A stretch of DNA of 6,031 nucleotides from contig MERE01000201.1 of the NCBI GenBank assembly GCA_001771975.1, forward strand, positions 1-6,031, given 5' to 3'. The position numbers and the translations under genes are program-made. Each line of letters begins with the position of its first letter. Position 1 is the first letter of the stretch. The DNA is from Betaproteobacteria bacterium RIFCSPLOWO2_02_FULL_68_150 (GTDB lineage Bacteria; Pseudomonadota; Gammaproteobacteria; Burkholderiales; SG8-39). The notes beneath the pieces are model-generated. The model made no database searches, was not told the DNA's origin, and saw only the letters and a list, made by a program, of their open reading frames with translations. This document shows, piece by piece, positions 1-6,031 of the stretch.

Positions 1-2575
1 CGAGATACTCGAACTGCCCGGACCAGGCGACCGAGACGCCCGGCGGCAGCTTCACGTTCGCCTCGACCGCGCGCTTGGCGTCCGCCACCACCGAGGAAAG
101 GTCGCGGCCGCGGATGTCGACATAGATCCAGCCCGAGAGCCGCGCGTTCTCGCTCCGGATCGACGGCGGCCCGTCGGTGATCGCGATGCGCGCCACCGAG
201 CCGAGCGCGATCTGCGCACCGCCCTCGGTCACCACGGACAGCGCGCGCAGCCGCTCGACCGAATCGCGCAACTCGCGCGGATAGCGCACGTTGATCGGAA
301 AGCGCCTCCGACCCTCGATCGTCTCGCCGACGTTCTCGCCGCCGATCGCGGCCGCGACGACCGACTGCACGTCCATCACCGAAAGCCCGAAGCGCGCCGC
401 GGCGTCGCGGTTCACGTCGACCTCGATGTAACGCCCGCCAGTGACGCGCTCGGCGAGGGCCGAGCTCACCCCCGGCACGTCCTTCACCACGCGCTCGATC
501 GCCTCCGCCACGCGCTCGATCTCGGCGAGCGTGCTGCCCGCCACCTTGATGCCGAGCGGGCTCTTGATGCCGGTGGCGAGCATGTCGATGCGGTTGCGGA
601 TCGGCGGGATCCAGATGTTGGAAAGCCCGGGCAGCTGCACCAGGGCGTCGAGCTCTTCGATGAGCTTCTCCACGGTCATGCCCACGCGCCATTCGGCTCG
701 CGGCTTGAGCTGCACCGTGGTCTCGACCATTTCCAGCGGCGCCGGGTCGGTGGCGGTTTCGGCGCGCCCGATCTTGCCGAACACGCGTTTCACTTCGGGC
801 ACGGTGGCGATCAGCTTGTCGGTCTGCTGCAGGATCTCGGCCGCCTTGGCGGGCGAGATCCCCGGCAGCGCGGTCGGCATGTAGAGCAGGTCGCCCTCGT
901 ACATCGGCGGCAGGAACTCGCCGCCAAGGCGCGTGACGGGAACCGCGGTGGCGCCGAGCGCGACCAGCGCCGCGAAGAGGGTCAGCTTGGGAAAGCGCAG
1001 CACCGCGGCGAGCAGCGGGCGGTACAGCGCGATCAGCCAGCGGTTGAGCGGGTTTTTCCGTTCCTCCGGAATGCGGCCGCGGATCAGATACCCCATCAGC
1101 ACCGGGATCAGCGTCACGGCGAGAATCGCCGAGGCGCCCATGGCGTAGGTCTTGGTGTAGGCGAGCGGCGAAAACAGCCGCCCCTCCTGCGCCTCGAGCG
1201 CGAACACCGGCACGAACGAAAGCGTGATGACGAGCAGCGAAAAGAACAGCGCCGGCCCGACCTCGGCGGCCGCCTCGCCGATCAGCTTCCAGCGCGCCTC
1301 GCCCTCGACCGTGTGCCCTTCCAGCTTCTTGTGCGCGTTCTCGATCATCACGATCGCCGCGTCCACCATGGCGCCGATCGCGATCGCGATGCCGCCGAGC
1401 GACATGATGTTGGCATTCACCCCCTGGTAATGCATGACGATGAACGCGGCCAGCACGCCGAGCGGCAGCGTGATGATGGCGACGAACGCCGAGCGCAGGT
1501 GCAGCAGGAACAGCACGCAGACCAGCGCCACGATCGCGAATTCCTCCGCCAGCTTGTCGCGCAGGTGCGCCACCGAGCGCTCGATGAGGCCGGAGCGGTC
1601 GTAGGTTTCGACGATCTCGACGCCCTGCGGCAGGCTTGCCTGCAGGCTGGCCAGCTTCGCCTTCACCGCGCCGATCGTCGTCAGCGCATTCTTGCCCGAG
1701 CGCATGATGATGATGCCGCCGGCGACCTCGCCCTCGCCGTCGAGCTCGGCGATGCCGCGCCGCATCTCGGGGCCCATCTGCACGCGCGCGACGTCCTTCA
1801 GCATCACCGGCACGCCGCTCTTGCCGATCGCCAGCGGAATCGAGCGGAAGTCGTCCAGGGTCTTCAGGTAGCCGCTCGCGCGCACCATGTATTCGGCCTC
1901 GCCCAGTTCCACCACCGAGCCGCCGGTCTCGCGGTTGGCCGCCTGCACCGCGGCGATAACCTTGCCGTGCGGAATACCGTAGACGCGCAGCCGCTCCGGG
2001 TCGAGCACGATCTGGTACTGGCGCACCATGCCGCCGACCGAGGCCACTTCGGCGACGTTGGCGACCGCCTTCAGCTCGTACTTGAGGAACCAGTCCTGCA
2101 GCGCGCGCAGCTCGCCCAGGTCGTGGCGCCCGCTGCGATCGACCAGCGCGTACTGGTAGATCCAGCCGACGCCGGTGGCGTCGGGTCCCAGCGCGGGTTT
2201 CGCCTGCGCCGGCAGCCGCGACTGCACCTGGTTGAGATATTCGAGCACGCGCGAGCGCGCCCAGTACTGGTCGGTGCCGTCCTCGAACAGGATGTAGACG
2301 AACGAATCGCCGAAGAAGGAGTAGCCGCGCACCACCTTGGCGCCGGGCACCGACATCATGGTGGTGGTAAGCGGGTAGGTGACCTGGTCCTCGACGATCT
2401 GCGGCGCCTGCCCGGGAAACGGCGTGCGAATGATCACCTGCACGTCCGAGAGGTCGGGCAGCGCGTCGAGCGGCGTGCGCAGCACCGCGTACACGCCCCA
2501 GGCGGCGATCAGTGCCGAGGCCAGGAGAACCAGGAAACGATTGCCGATCGACCAGCGGATCAGCGCCGCGATCAC
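1..2575 (-). CDS. cusA: CusA-type heavy-metal efflux RND pump (Cu(I)/Ag(I)), 3' end outside window
   Basis: Inner-membrane proton-driven pump of the HME-RND family that exports Cu(I)/Ag(I) from periplasm or cytoplasm through a tripartite complex. The window holds 858 codons; E. coli CusA has 1047 residues, so about 180 are missing, including the last transmembrane helices. Visible: TM1 near residues 14-34, first periplasmic domain, TM2-TM6 between about 345 and 498, TM7 near 531-550, then most of the second periplasmic domain. The HME signature GAMVDAAIVMIENAHK carries the proton-relay D405. The metal-site methionines M566 (LLYMP), M616 (LEMVETT) and M665 (RIDML) match E. coli M573, M623 and M672. 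M271, M391, M403, M410, M479 and M494 are also kept, but the position of M755 is N748. The start is GTG at 2575: it overlaps the cusB stop as GTGA, has AGGG seven bases upstream, and aligns with the E. coli N-terminus; the first internal ATG lies about 70 codons in. No frameshift seen. Family assignment is firm; metal specificity is inferred from the Met triad. Confidence 0.96.
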   Translation of the reverse strand, partial: MIAALIRWSIGNRFLVLLASALIAAWGVYAVLRTPLDALPDLSDVQVIIRTPFPGQAPQIVEDQVTYPLTTTMMSVPGAKVVRGYSFFGDSFVYILFEDGTDQYWARSRVLEYLNQVQSRLPAQAKPALGPDATGVGWIYQYALVDRSGRHDLGELRALQDWFLKYELKAVANVAEVASVGGMVRQYQIVLDPERLRVYGIPHGKVIAAVQAANRETGGSVVELGEAEYMVRASGYLKTLDDFRSIPLAIGKSGVPVMLKDVARVQMGPEMRRGIAELDGEGEVAGGIIIMRSGKNALTTIGAVKAKLASLQASLPQGVEIVETYDRSGLIERSVAHLRDKLAEEFAIVALVCVLFLLHLRSAFVAIITLPLGVLAAFIVMHYQGVNANIMSLGGIAIAIGAMVDAAIVMIENAHKKLEGHTVEGEARWKLIGEAAAEVGPALFFSLLVITLSFVPVFALEAQEGRLFSPLAYTKTYAMGASAILAVTLIPVLMGYLIRGRIPEERKNPLNRWLIALYRPLLAAVLRFPKLTLFAALVALGATAVPVTRLGGEFLPPMYEGDLLYMPTALPGISPAKAAEILQQTDKLIATVPEVKRVFGKIGRAETATDPAPLEMVETTVQLKPRAEWRVGMTVEKLIEELDALVQLPGLSNIWIPPIRNRIDMLATGIKSPLGIKVAGSTLAEIERVAEAIERVVKDVPGVSSALAERVTGGRYIEVDVNRDAAARFGLSVMDVQSVVAAAIGGENVGETIEGRRRFPINVRYPRELRDSVERLRALSVVTEGGAQIALGSVARIAITDGPPSIRSENARLSGWIYVDIRGRDLSSVVADAKRAVEANVKLPPGVSVAWSGQFEYL

Positions 2576-4092
2576 GGCGCCACCCTGCGCTCGATTCTCT
2601 CGATCACGTATTCGTTGTCCGGCGTGGGCTTGGCGCGCACCTCGAACTCGACGAAGTCGCCCCGCTTCAGCGCCCTGAGCGAAGGCTTGTCGGTGACCAC
2701 GAATTCCATCGTCATCGCCGGCCACTTGAGCGCGGGGATCGGCTCGTGCTCGATCTCGATGTGTCCTTTCACGATGTGCATGTCGGTGATCCTGCCGCGC
2801 CCCTTGTGCCGCGCGGCCGCGCCGGCCGGCTGCGGCGCGGCCTCGCCGTCCAGCCGAGCCAGCGCGCCGCGCAGGCTCGCCTCGGAATCGATCAGGAACT
2901 GGCCCGAGGCGACCACCGGTTCGCCTTCCTTCAGGCCGGAGAGGATTTCGGTGCGCCCGTCGGTCTCCGCGCCGACCTTCACGGTCGCAGCGCGGAAGCG
3001 ATCCTTCTCGAGGACGATCACGACGGTCCGCGTCCCGGTCTGAATCACGGCTTCCGTGGGCACGGTGACCGCCTTGCGCAGGGTGGCGGCGAGCAGAACG
3101 TTCGCGAACATGCCGGGCTTGAGCGCCGACGCCGGGTTCGGCGACACGATGCGCGCCTTCACGGTGCGGGTCTGCGCGTTCAGCTCCGGGTAGATGTAGT
3201 CGACGCGCCCGTCGAAACGCTGGCCGGGCAGCGTCTGCACCGTGGCGCTGGCGCGCTGCCCCTGGCGCAGCACCGCGGCCTGCGCCTCCGGCACCTCGAC
3301 CGTGATCCACACCGAGGAGAGATCGGTCAGCGTGAACGCGGGCATTCCGGCCTGCACCATCGCGCCCTCGCGCACCCCGAGCTCGGTGAGCACACCGGAA
3401 ATCGGTGCCAGCAGCGGGACGCGGCGGCTCGCGACTCCGGATTGCTCCAGCCTGGCGAGGTCGGCGCTGCCCATGCCGAGCAGTTCGAGGCGCCGGCGCG
3501 CGGCGCGCGCCAGCGGCTCGTCAGCGCCCTGCGCCATGCGGCGCGCGAGCAGGTACTCCTCCTGCGCCTGCAGCAGCTCGGGCGAATAGATTTCGGCAAG
3601 CACCTGACCGGCGCGCACCGGGTCGTTGACCGCGCGCACGTGCAGCCGCTCGACCCAGCCCTGGGCGCGCACTTCGGCGCGCGCAATACGCCGCTCGTCG
3701 GCCTGCACGTAGCCGACCGCCACCAGGTCCTGGCGCAACTCGGTCATTTCCGCGTTGCCCATCCGCATGCCGAGGCTCTGGCGCACGCGGGCGCTCACCG
3801 CCACGCCGCCCTCGCCCGCCTGCTCGTCGGCATACACCGGCACCAGGTCCATGCTCATGTAGGGCGAGCGCCCCGGCTTGTCGAACTTCTGCTGCGGAAC
3901 CATCGGGTCATGCCAGTAGAGGACCTTGCGCTCCCCGGCGCCGGCCTTGGCGCTCGCCCTGGCCTCGGCCTTGGCGTCAGCCTTCGCCGTGACCGGCTCG
4001 GTGGCGGGCGCGTGCACACCGCGCTGCCCGTACCAATAGCCGCCGGCGGCGAACGCGGCGGCGATCATGACGAACGCAGCAAGCTGTTTCAT
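2572..4092 (-). CDS. cusB: CusB-type periplasmic adaptor fused to a C-terminal CusF-like copper-binding domain
   Basis: Membrane-fusion (adaptor) subunit, 506 residues, linking the RND pump to the outer-membrane factor. Order of parts: N-terminal membrane anchor or signal (about 4-22); Ala/Lys-rich linker (33-55); heavy-metal-binding segment (about 56-88) with WHDPM and MSMDLVPVY, whose M64, M79 and M81 have the same spacing as the metal-binding M49, M64 and M66 of E. coli CusB; barrel-sandwich and hairpin core (about 120-255); beta-barrel and membrane-proximal part (to about 400); Ala/Pro-rich linker (about 410-432); and a CusF-like domain (about 433-504). In the last, H449, W457, M460 and M462 reproduce the spacing of CusF H36, W44, M47 and M49. 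E. coli CusB has 407 residues, and the added length is the CusF module. The ATG at 4092 overlaps the upstream stop as ATGA and has GGGAG seven bases upstream. An in-frame open extension to 5310 runs antisense to nothing useful, only over the upstream gene in another frame, and is not used. Confidence 0.95.
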   Translation of the reverse strand: MKQLAAFVMIAAAFAAGGYWYGQRGVHAPATEPVTAKADAKAEARASAKAGAGERKVLYWHDPMVPQQKFDKPGRSPYMSMDLVPVYADEQAGEGGVAVSARVRQSLGMRMGNAEMTELRQDLVAVGYVQADERRIARAEVRAQGWVERLHVRAVNDPVRAGQVLAEIYSPELLQAQEEYLLARRMAQGADEPLARAARRRLELLGMGSADLARLEQSGVASRRVPLLAPISGVLTELGVREGAMVQAGMPAFTLTDLSSVWITVEVPEAQAAVLRQGQRASATVQTLPGQRFDGRVDYIYPELNAQTRTVKARIVSPNPASALKPGMFANVLLAATLRKAVTVPTEAVIQTGTRTVVIVLEKDRFRAATVKVGAETDGRTEILSGLKEGEPVVASGQFLIDSEASLRGALARLDGEAAPQPAGAAARHKGRGRITDMHIVKGHIEIEHEPIPALKWPAMTMEFVVTDKPSLRALKRGDFVEFEVRAKPTPDNEYVIERIERRVAP

Positions 4093-5327
4093 TTCGTTTC
4101 TCCCGCATGTTCGAAGTACTCGAGCGCGACGCGCGCCCTGGCGCGCACCGCCTCGAGCGCAAGCACCTGCAACTGGGTTTCGATGAGTTGCCGCCGCGCC
4201 TCGAGCACCTGCCCGAACTCGGCGCGGTTTGCCGACTGCGCTGCAATCAGCGTATCGAGCCGCCCGCGCACCGCGGGCAGCACCGCGCCCCCGAAGTTGG
4301 CGAGTCGCTCGCCGGCGATGCGCCACTCGGCATACGCGGCGTCGAGTTCCGCGCGCAGCTGCCGCAGGTGGTCGGCGCGCTGCTCGCGCACCCGTTCGGC
4401 GAGCTTCAGCTTCGCCTCCACCAGCCGGTCCTGCTTCTGCGCCCGCCACGCCGGCAGCTCGAACGCCACCTGGAACATGAGCATGTCGGAGCGGTTCTGC
4501 CCGGCGCGGAATCCATAACCCACCTCGAAGCTCTTGTCGGGCGCCGTCGCCTCGCGCGCGAGCGCCACGTCGGCCTCGGCGGTGCCCTGCGCGCGCACGT
4601 GCATCGCGTGCTGCGGGTGGTGCTCGAGCATCCCGGCCAGAGCGGCGAGCGGTGCCGGCTCGCGCCATGACGGCAGGTCCGTCGGCAAGTCGAATGCGCC
4701 GGCATCCGGCACCCAGCGCCTGAGCGCGGCACGCGCCCGTTCCGCCTGCGACGCCAGCTCGAAGCCGCGGTCGGCGACCAGGCTCTGCATCTGGCGCGAG
4801 GCGAAGACCTCCGCCTGCGAGCCGCGGCCGCTCGAGATGGCGATCCGCGCGAGCTCCGCGGCGTGACCGAATTCGCGGTCCAGGTCGCGCACCTTCTGTT
4901 CCGCCGCAACCGCCTGCCAGGCCTCGACCCAGGCGACGCCGACTTCGCGCAGGATGGCCTGCCGCTGGCCGGCGCTCTCGGCGCGCGCCTGTTCGGCCTC
5001 CGCCAGCGCGCGACGTTCGCGCAGCCGCCGCTTGTCGCCGCCTGGCAGCATCTGCTCGTAGCTCACCACCATCTGCGTCATGTCCTCCCACGACTGGTTC
5101 GGGAAGTTGCGCGTCGGCAGGTTGAGCAGGCCGAACTTGAGCCGCGGGTCGGGCAACGCGCCCTCGGCGGGCGCGGCGTCGGCGAGCGCGCGCGCGTTCA
5201 GCTCGAGCGCGGCGAGAGCGGGTTGGCGCGCGAGGGCGCGCTCGCGCGCCGCTTCCAGCGTCAGCACTTGCGCCGGCGCCGGCAGCGCGCAGGCAACCAA
5301 ACCGATCCATACGACGAAACGAAGCAT
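4089..5327 (-). CDS. TolC-family outer-membrane factor of the Cus/Czc efflux system
   Basis: Outer-membrane channel subunit, 412 residues, expected to trimerise and complete the CusBA exit duct. Visible: a signal peptide (residues 1 to about 19, ending ALPAPA before Q20), then the two-fold OEP arrangement. Each half has a strand segment followed by long Ala/Arg/Glu/Gln-rich helices. Half one contains PDPRLKFGLLNLP (59-71) and SYEQMLPGGDKR (89-100); half two contains SFEVGYGFRAGQNRS (266-280) and FQVAFELPAWRAQKQD (285-300). The length is nearer CzcC-like proteins than CusC (457), so I give no symbol, although its operon role is that of CusC. The signal also contains LVAC (10-13), which fits a lipobox, so lipidation at C13 is possible. 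The start at 5327 is set by GGAGG five bases upstream and by the signal peptide directly after it; the in-frame ATG at 5384 would add 19 unlikely residues. The stop overlaps the cusB start. Confidence 0.92.
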   Translation of the reverse strand: MLRFVVWIGLVACALPAPAQVLTLEAARERALARQPALAALELNARALADAAPAEGALPDPRLKFGLLNLPTRNFPNQSWEDMTQMVVSYEQMLPGGDKRRLRERRALAEAEQARAESAGQRQAILREVGVAWVEAWQAVAAEQKVRDLDREFGHAAELARIAISSGRGSQAEVFASRQMQSLVADRGFELASQAERARAALRRWVPDAGAFDLPTDLPSWREPAPLAALAGMLEHHPQHAMHVRAQGTAEADVALAREATAPDKSFEVGYGFRAGQNRSDMLMFQVAFELPAWRAQKQDRLVEAKLKLAERVREQRADHLRQLRAELDAAYAEWRIAGERLANFGGAVLPAVRGRLDTLIAAQSANRAEFGQVLEARRQLIETQLQVLALEAVRARARVALEYFEHAGETK

Positions 5328-5332
5328 CTTGT

Positions 5333-5337
5333 CCTCC
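5333..5337 (-). promoter_or_regulatory. Strong ribosome binding site deciding the outer-membrane factor start
   Basis: The transcribed strand reads ACGGAGGACAAG directly before ATG 5327, with GGAGG five bases from the start codon. It is the best Shine-Dalgarno match in the window and rules out the upstream in-frame ATG at 5384. The two downstream genes start at overlaps and have weaker sites, so this is probably the main ribosome entry point for the efflux genes. Confidence 0.8.
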
Positions 5338-5357
5338 GTAAACAGGCGACAGCCATC

Positions 5358-5377
5358 GCGCAGGATGAGTCCTGCGC
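5358..5377 (-). promoter_or_regulatory. Perfect stem-loop between the small secreted gene and the efflux genes
   Basis: GCGCAGGA and TCCTGCGC form a perfect 8-bp stem closing a 4-base loop (CTCA on the transcribed strand). It starts 17 bases after the stop of the small gene and ends 20 bases before the GGAGG of the next gene. No U-tract follows, so it is not a standard intrinsic terminator. It could stabilise the upstream mRNA end, partly attenuate transcription or be a processing site. Confidence 0.5.
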
Positions 5378-5394
5378 CACTCACGGCACTTGGA

Positions 5395-5778
5395 TCAGAT
5401 CAGCAAGGAATGCAGCAGGATGCGCGGCGGCGGGGTACCGGGAGCGGGCCCTTGCAGCCCCGCCGGCCGCACCGGGCGGTGCTCGGCGCGCGCCAGGAAC
5501 AGCACCGGCGCGTCTGCTGCGCTGCGCACGATCGCGACCGCCGCCGCAGGGATCTGCAGATCGGCGGTGCAATGCGCAAGGCATCGATTGGCGTACTGCG
5601 GCCCGTACTCGGTCAGCGACATCACGCCCGTGTCGCACGACAGCATCGCGTCCGTGGCCAGCACATGCGACAGCTTGCCGCGATCCGCAGGACAGTCCGC
5701 GAACGCGATGCTCGCCTGCGCGAACGCCATCACCGCCAGCAGCAGCCGCGCAATCCACCGGTTCGATCGATATCTCAT
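5395..5778 (-). CDS. Small secreted Cys-containing protein of unknown function heading the efflux operon
   Basis: A 127-residue protein that I cannot assign to a named family. It has a clear Sec signal peptide: basic MRYRSNR, a hydrophobic stretch from about residue 8 to 25, and a cleavage site at AFA before D28. The mature part would have four cysteines (C29, C48, C66, C70), the last two in CLAHC, and an Ala/Pro-rich second half ending PPPRILLHSLLI. Small exported Cys/His proteins with this kind of C-terminus occur, as far as I recall, at the front of copper/HME-RND operons in betaproteobacteria, so a periplasmic metal-related role is plausible but unproven. The start at 5778 is chosen because GGCGG lies six bases upstream; ATG 5784 (adding MP) is possible, and ATG 5916 would put about 46 polar residues before the signal. 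It lies 67 bp ahead of the outer-membrane factor gene on the same strand, probably in the same transcript. Confidence 0.75.
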   Translation of the reverse strand: MRYRSNRWIARLLLAVMAFAQASIAFADCPADRGKLSHVLATDAMLSCDTGVMSLTEYGPQYANRCLAHCTADLQIPAAAVAIVRSAADAPVLFLARAEHRPVRPAGLQGPAPGTPPPRILLHSLLI

Positions 5779-5798
5779 AGGCATCCGCCGCAAGGCGC

Positions 5799-5825
5799 GC
5801 ACAGTGTGCCTAGGGCGCCGGCGCC
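5799..5825. promoter_or_regulatory. Two adjacent palindromes between the FNR-like box and the first small gene
   Basis: Positions 5814-5825 are the perfect 12-bp palindrome GGCGCCGGCGCC. Positions 5799-5809 are GCACAGTGTGC, two 5-bp arms around one base. The second covers the position expected for the -10 region if the FNR-like box acts as a class II site, so it could be a repressor operator. The first is GC-only and may simply reflect base composition. Neither resembles the CueR or CusR boxes I know. Confidence 0.25.
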
Positions 5826-5829
5826 GGAA

Positions 5830-5843
5830 TTGATCTGGCTCAA
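5830..5843 (-). promoter_or_regulatory. FNR/Anr/Dnr-type binding site
   Basis: The minus strand reads TTGAGCCAGATCAA, matching the FNR-family consensus TTGAT-N4-ATCAA at nine of ten fixed positions. Its centre lies about 58 bp upstream of the ATG at 5778. If used as a class II activator site (centre near -41.5), transcription would start about 17-18 bases before that ATG, with CACACT (5808-5803, 3 of 6 matches) as a weak -10. There is no convincing sigma70 -35, which would fit an activator-dependent promoter. The match is seen in sequence; function is inferred. No regulator gene is in the window. Confidence 0.5.
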
Positions 5844-5875
5844 ACGTGCACCGCGGGTTTCCGGACCCCGTGAAT

Positions 5876-6031
5876 TCAAGGGACATCCCGGGTTCCTGAG
5901 GCCCGAGGGCGCACACCGGCGCGGGCGACCCACAGCGCGAGGGGCGGCACCAGCACCCACTGCAGGAGCGGCGAGGCGCCGATCCGGATACCGCCCAGAG
6001 CGAGCACCGGCATCAATTCGGAGTACTCCCA
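5876..6031 (-). CDS. C-terminal fragment of a small integral membrane protein (5' end outside window)
   Basis: The last 51 codons of a gene that enters from the right edge, ending in TGA at 5878-5876. The fragment begins WEYSELMPVLALG, followed by IGASPLLQWVLVPPLALW, a hydrophobic segment of about 18 residues that fits one transmembrane helix. It then has a basic tail (VRPRASGTRD), which by the positive-inside rule would be cytoplasmic. Aromatic and Pro placement and codon use look like a real coding end rather than chance. I do not recognise the family. It is co-directional with the efflux genes but separated from the next gene by 97 bp holding palindromes, so it may belong to a different transcript. 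It could be another metal-handling membrane protein or be unrelated. Confidence 0.6.
   Translation of the reverse strand, partial: WEYSELMPVLALGGIRIGASPLLQWVLVPPLALWVARAGVRPRASGTRDVP

Noticed and set aside
273..583. Impression that the CusA methionine triad was lost, from the GGENVGE and GPPSIRSEN segments
   Set aside because: Counting from D405 against the E. coli numbering places the triad at LLYMP, LEMVETT and RIDML, all of which keep Met. Only the M755 position is changed.
1313..3043. Long plus-strand open frame (576 codons), rich in His, Arg and Asp
   Set aside because: It lies antisense over cusA and the end of cusB, and its composition (RR, HR, AD runs) is typical of the complement of GC-rich coding DNA. 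It shows no domain or ribosome site that I can see.
2512..4518. Long plus-strand open frame (668 codons)
   Set aside because: It is antisense to cusB and the outer-membrane factor, both of which are clearly real from conserved motifs. The translation is low-complexity Arg/His/Ala without a recognisable family.
4093..5310. In-frame upstream extension of cusB to an ATG at 5310
   Set aside because: The extension is Arg/Ala-rich, lies over the outer-membrane factor gene in another frame, and would destroy the N-terminal signal/anchor. The ATGA overlap start at 4092 has a ribosome site.
5328..5384. Upstream ATG at 5384 for the outer-membrane factor
   Set aside because: The 19 added residues are polar and precede a clean signal peptide, and GGAGG is positioned for ATG 5327. 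The extension also covers the stem-loop.
5850..5875. Possible terminator hairpin after the membrane-protein gene (GGGT...ACCC around TCCGGA)
   Set aside because: The stem is only 4 bp with an awkward loop, and no U-tract follows. It is too weak to call at this GC content.
5779..5916. Upstream ATG at 5916 for the small secreted protein
   Set aside because: It would add 46 Arg-rich residues before the signal peptide, run over the FNR-like box and overlap the end of the upstream membrane gene.

Overview
The window is GC-rich, densely coded DNA. The very high G+C at third codon positions and the close match of its proteins to known families suggest a beta- or gammaproteobacterium; I lean to a betaproteobacterium, which is an inference. 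All real genes lie on the minus strand. The long plus-strand reading frames are high-GC antisense shadows.

Read in the direction of transcription (right to left), the window starts with the 3' end of a small membrane-protein gene (6031-5876, cut by the window edge). A 97-bp intergenic gap follows, holding an FNR/Anr-like palindrome and two further GC-rich palindromes. Next is a small secreted Cys-containing protein of unknown function (5778-5395), then a 67-bp gap with a perfect 8-bp stem-loop. The rest is a tripartite heavy-metal efflux operon: a TolC-family outer-membrane factor (5327-4089), a CusB-type periplasmic adaptor (4092-2572) and a CusA-type RND pump (2575 to beyond position 1; about the last 180 residues are outside the window). 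The three efflux genes overlap by 4 bp at each junction (ATGA and GTGA), so they are almost certainly translationally coupled.

The metal is most likely Cu(I)/Ag(I). The pump keeps the three-methionine binding site of E. coli CusA (M566, M616, M665, equivalent to M573, M623, M672), the methionine steps of the membrane relay that lie in the window, and the proton-relay aspartate D405. The adaptor keeps the N-terminal three-Met metal-acceptor segment of CusB and also carries a complete CusF-like copper-chaperone domain at its C-terminus (H449, W457, M460, M462). The protein therefore combines adaptor and chaperone. Working together, the chaperone domain and N-terminal site of the adaptor would hand periplasmic metal to the pump, which expels it through the outer-membrane factor.

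No regulator gene (cusRS, cueR), RNA gene, mobile element or CRISPR array is visible. The main points for follow-up are the FNR-like box ahead of the operon, the unknown Cys-containing leader-gene product, the CusB-CusF fusion, one substituted methionine (N748) in the otherwise conserved pump path, and the intercistronic stem-loop.
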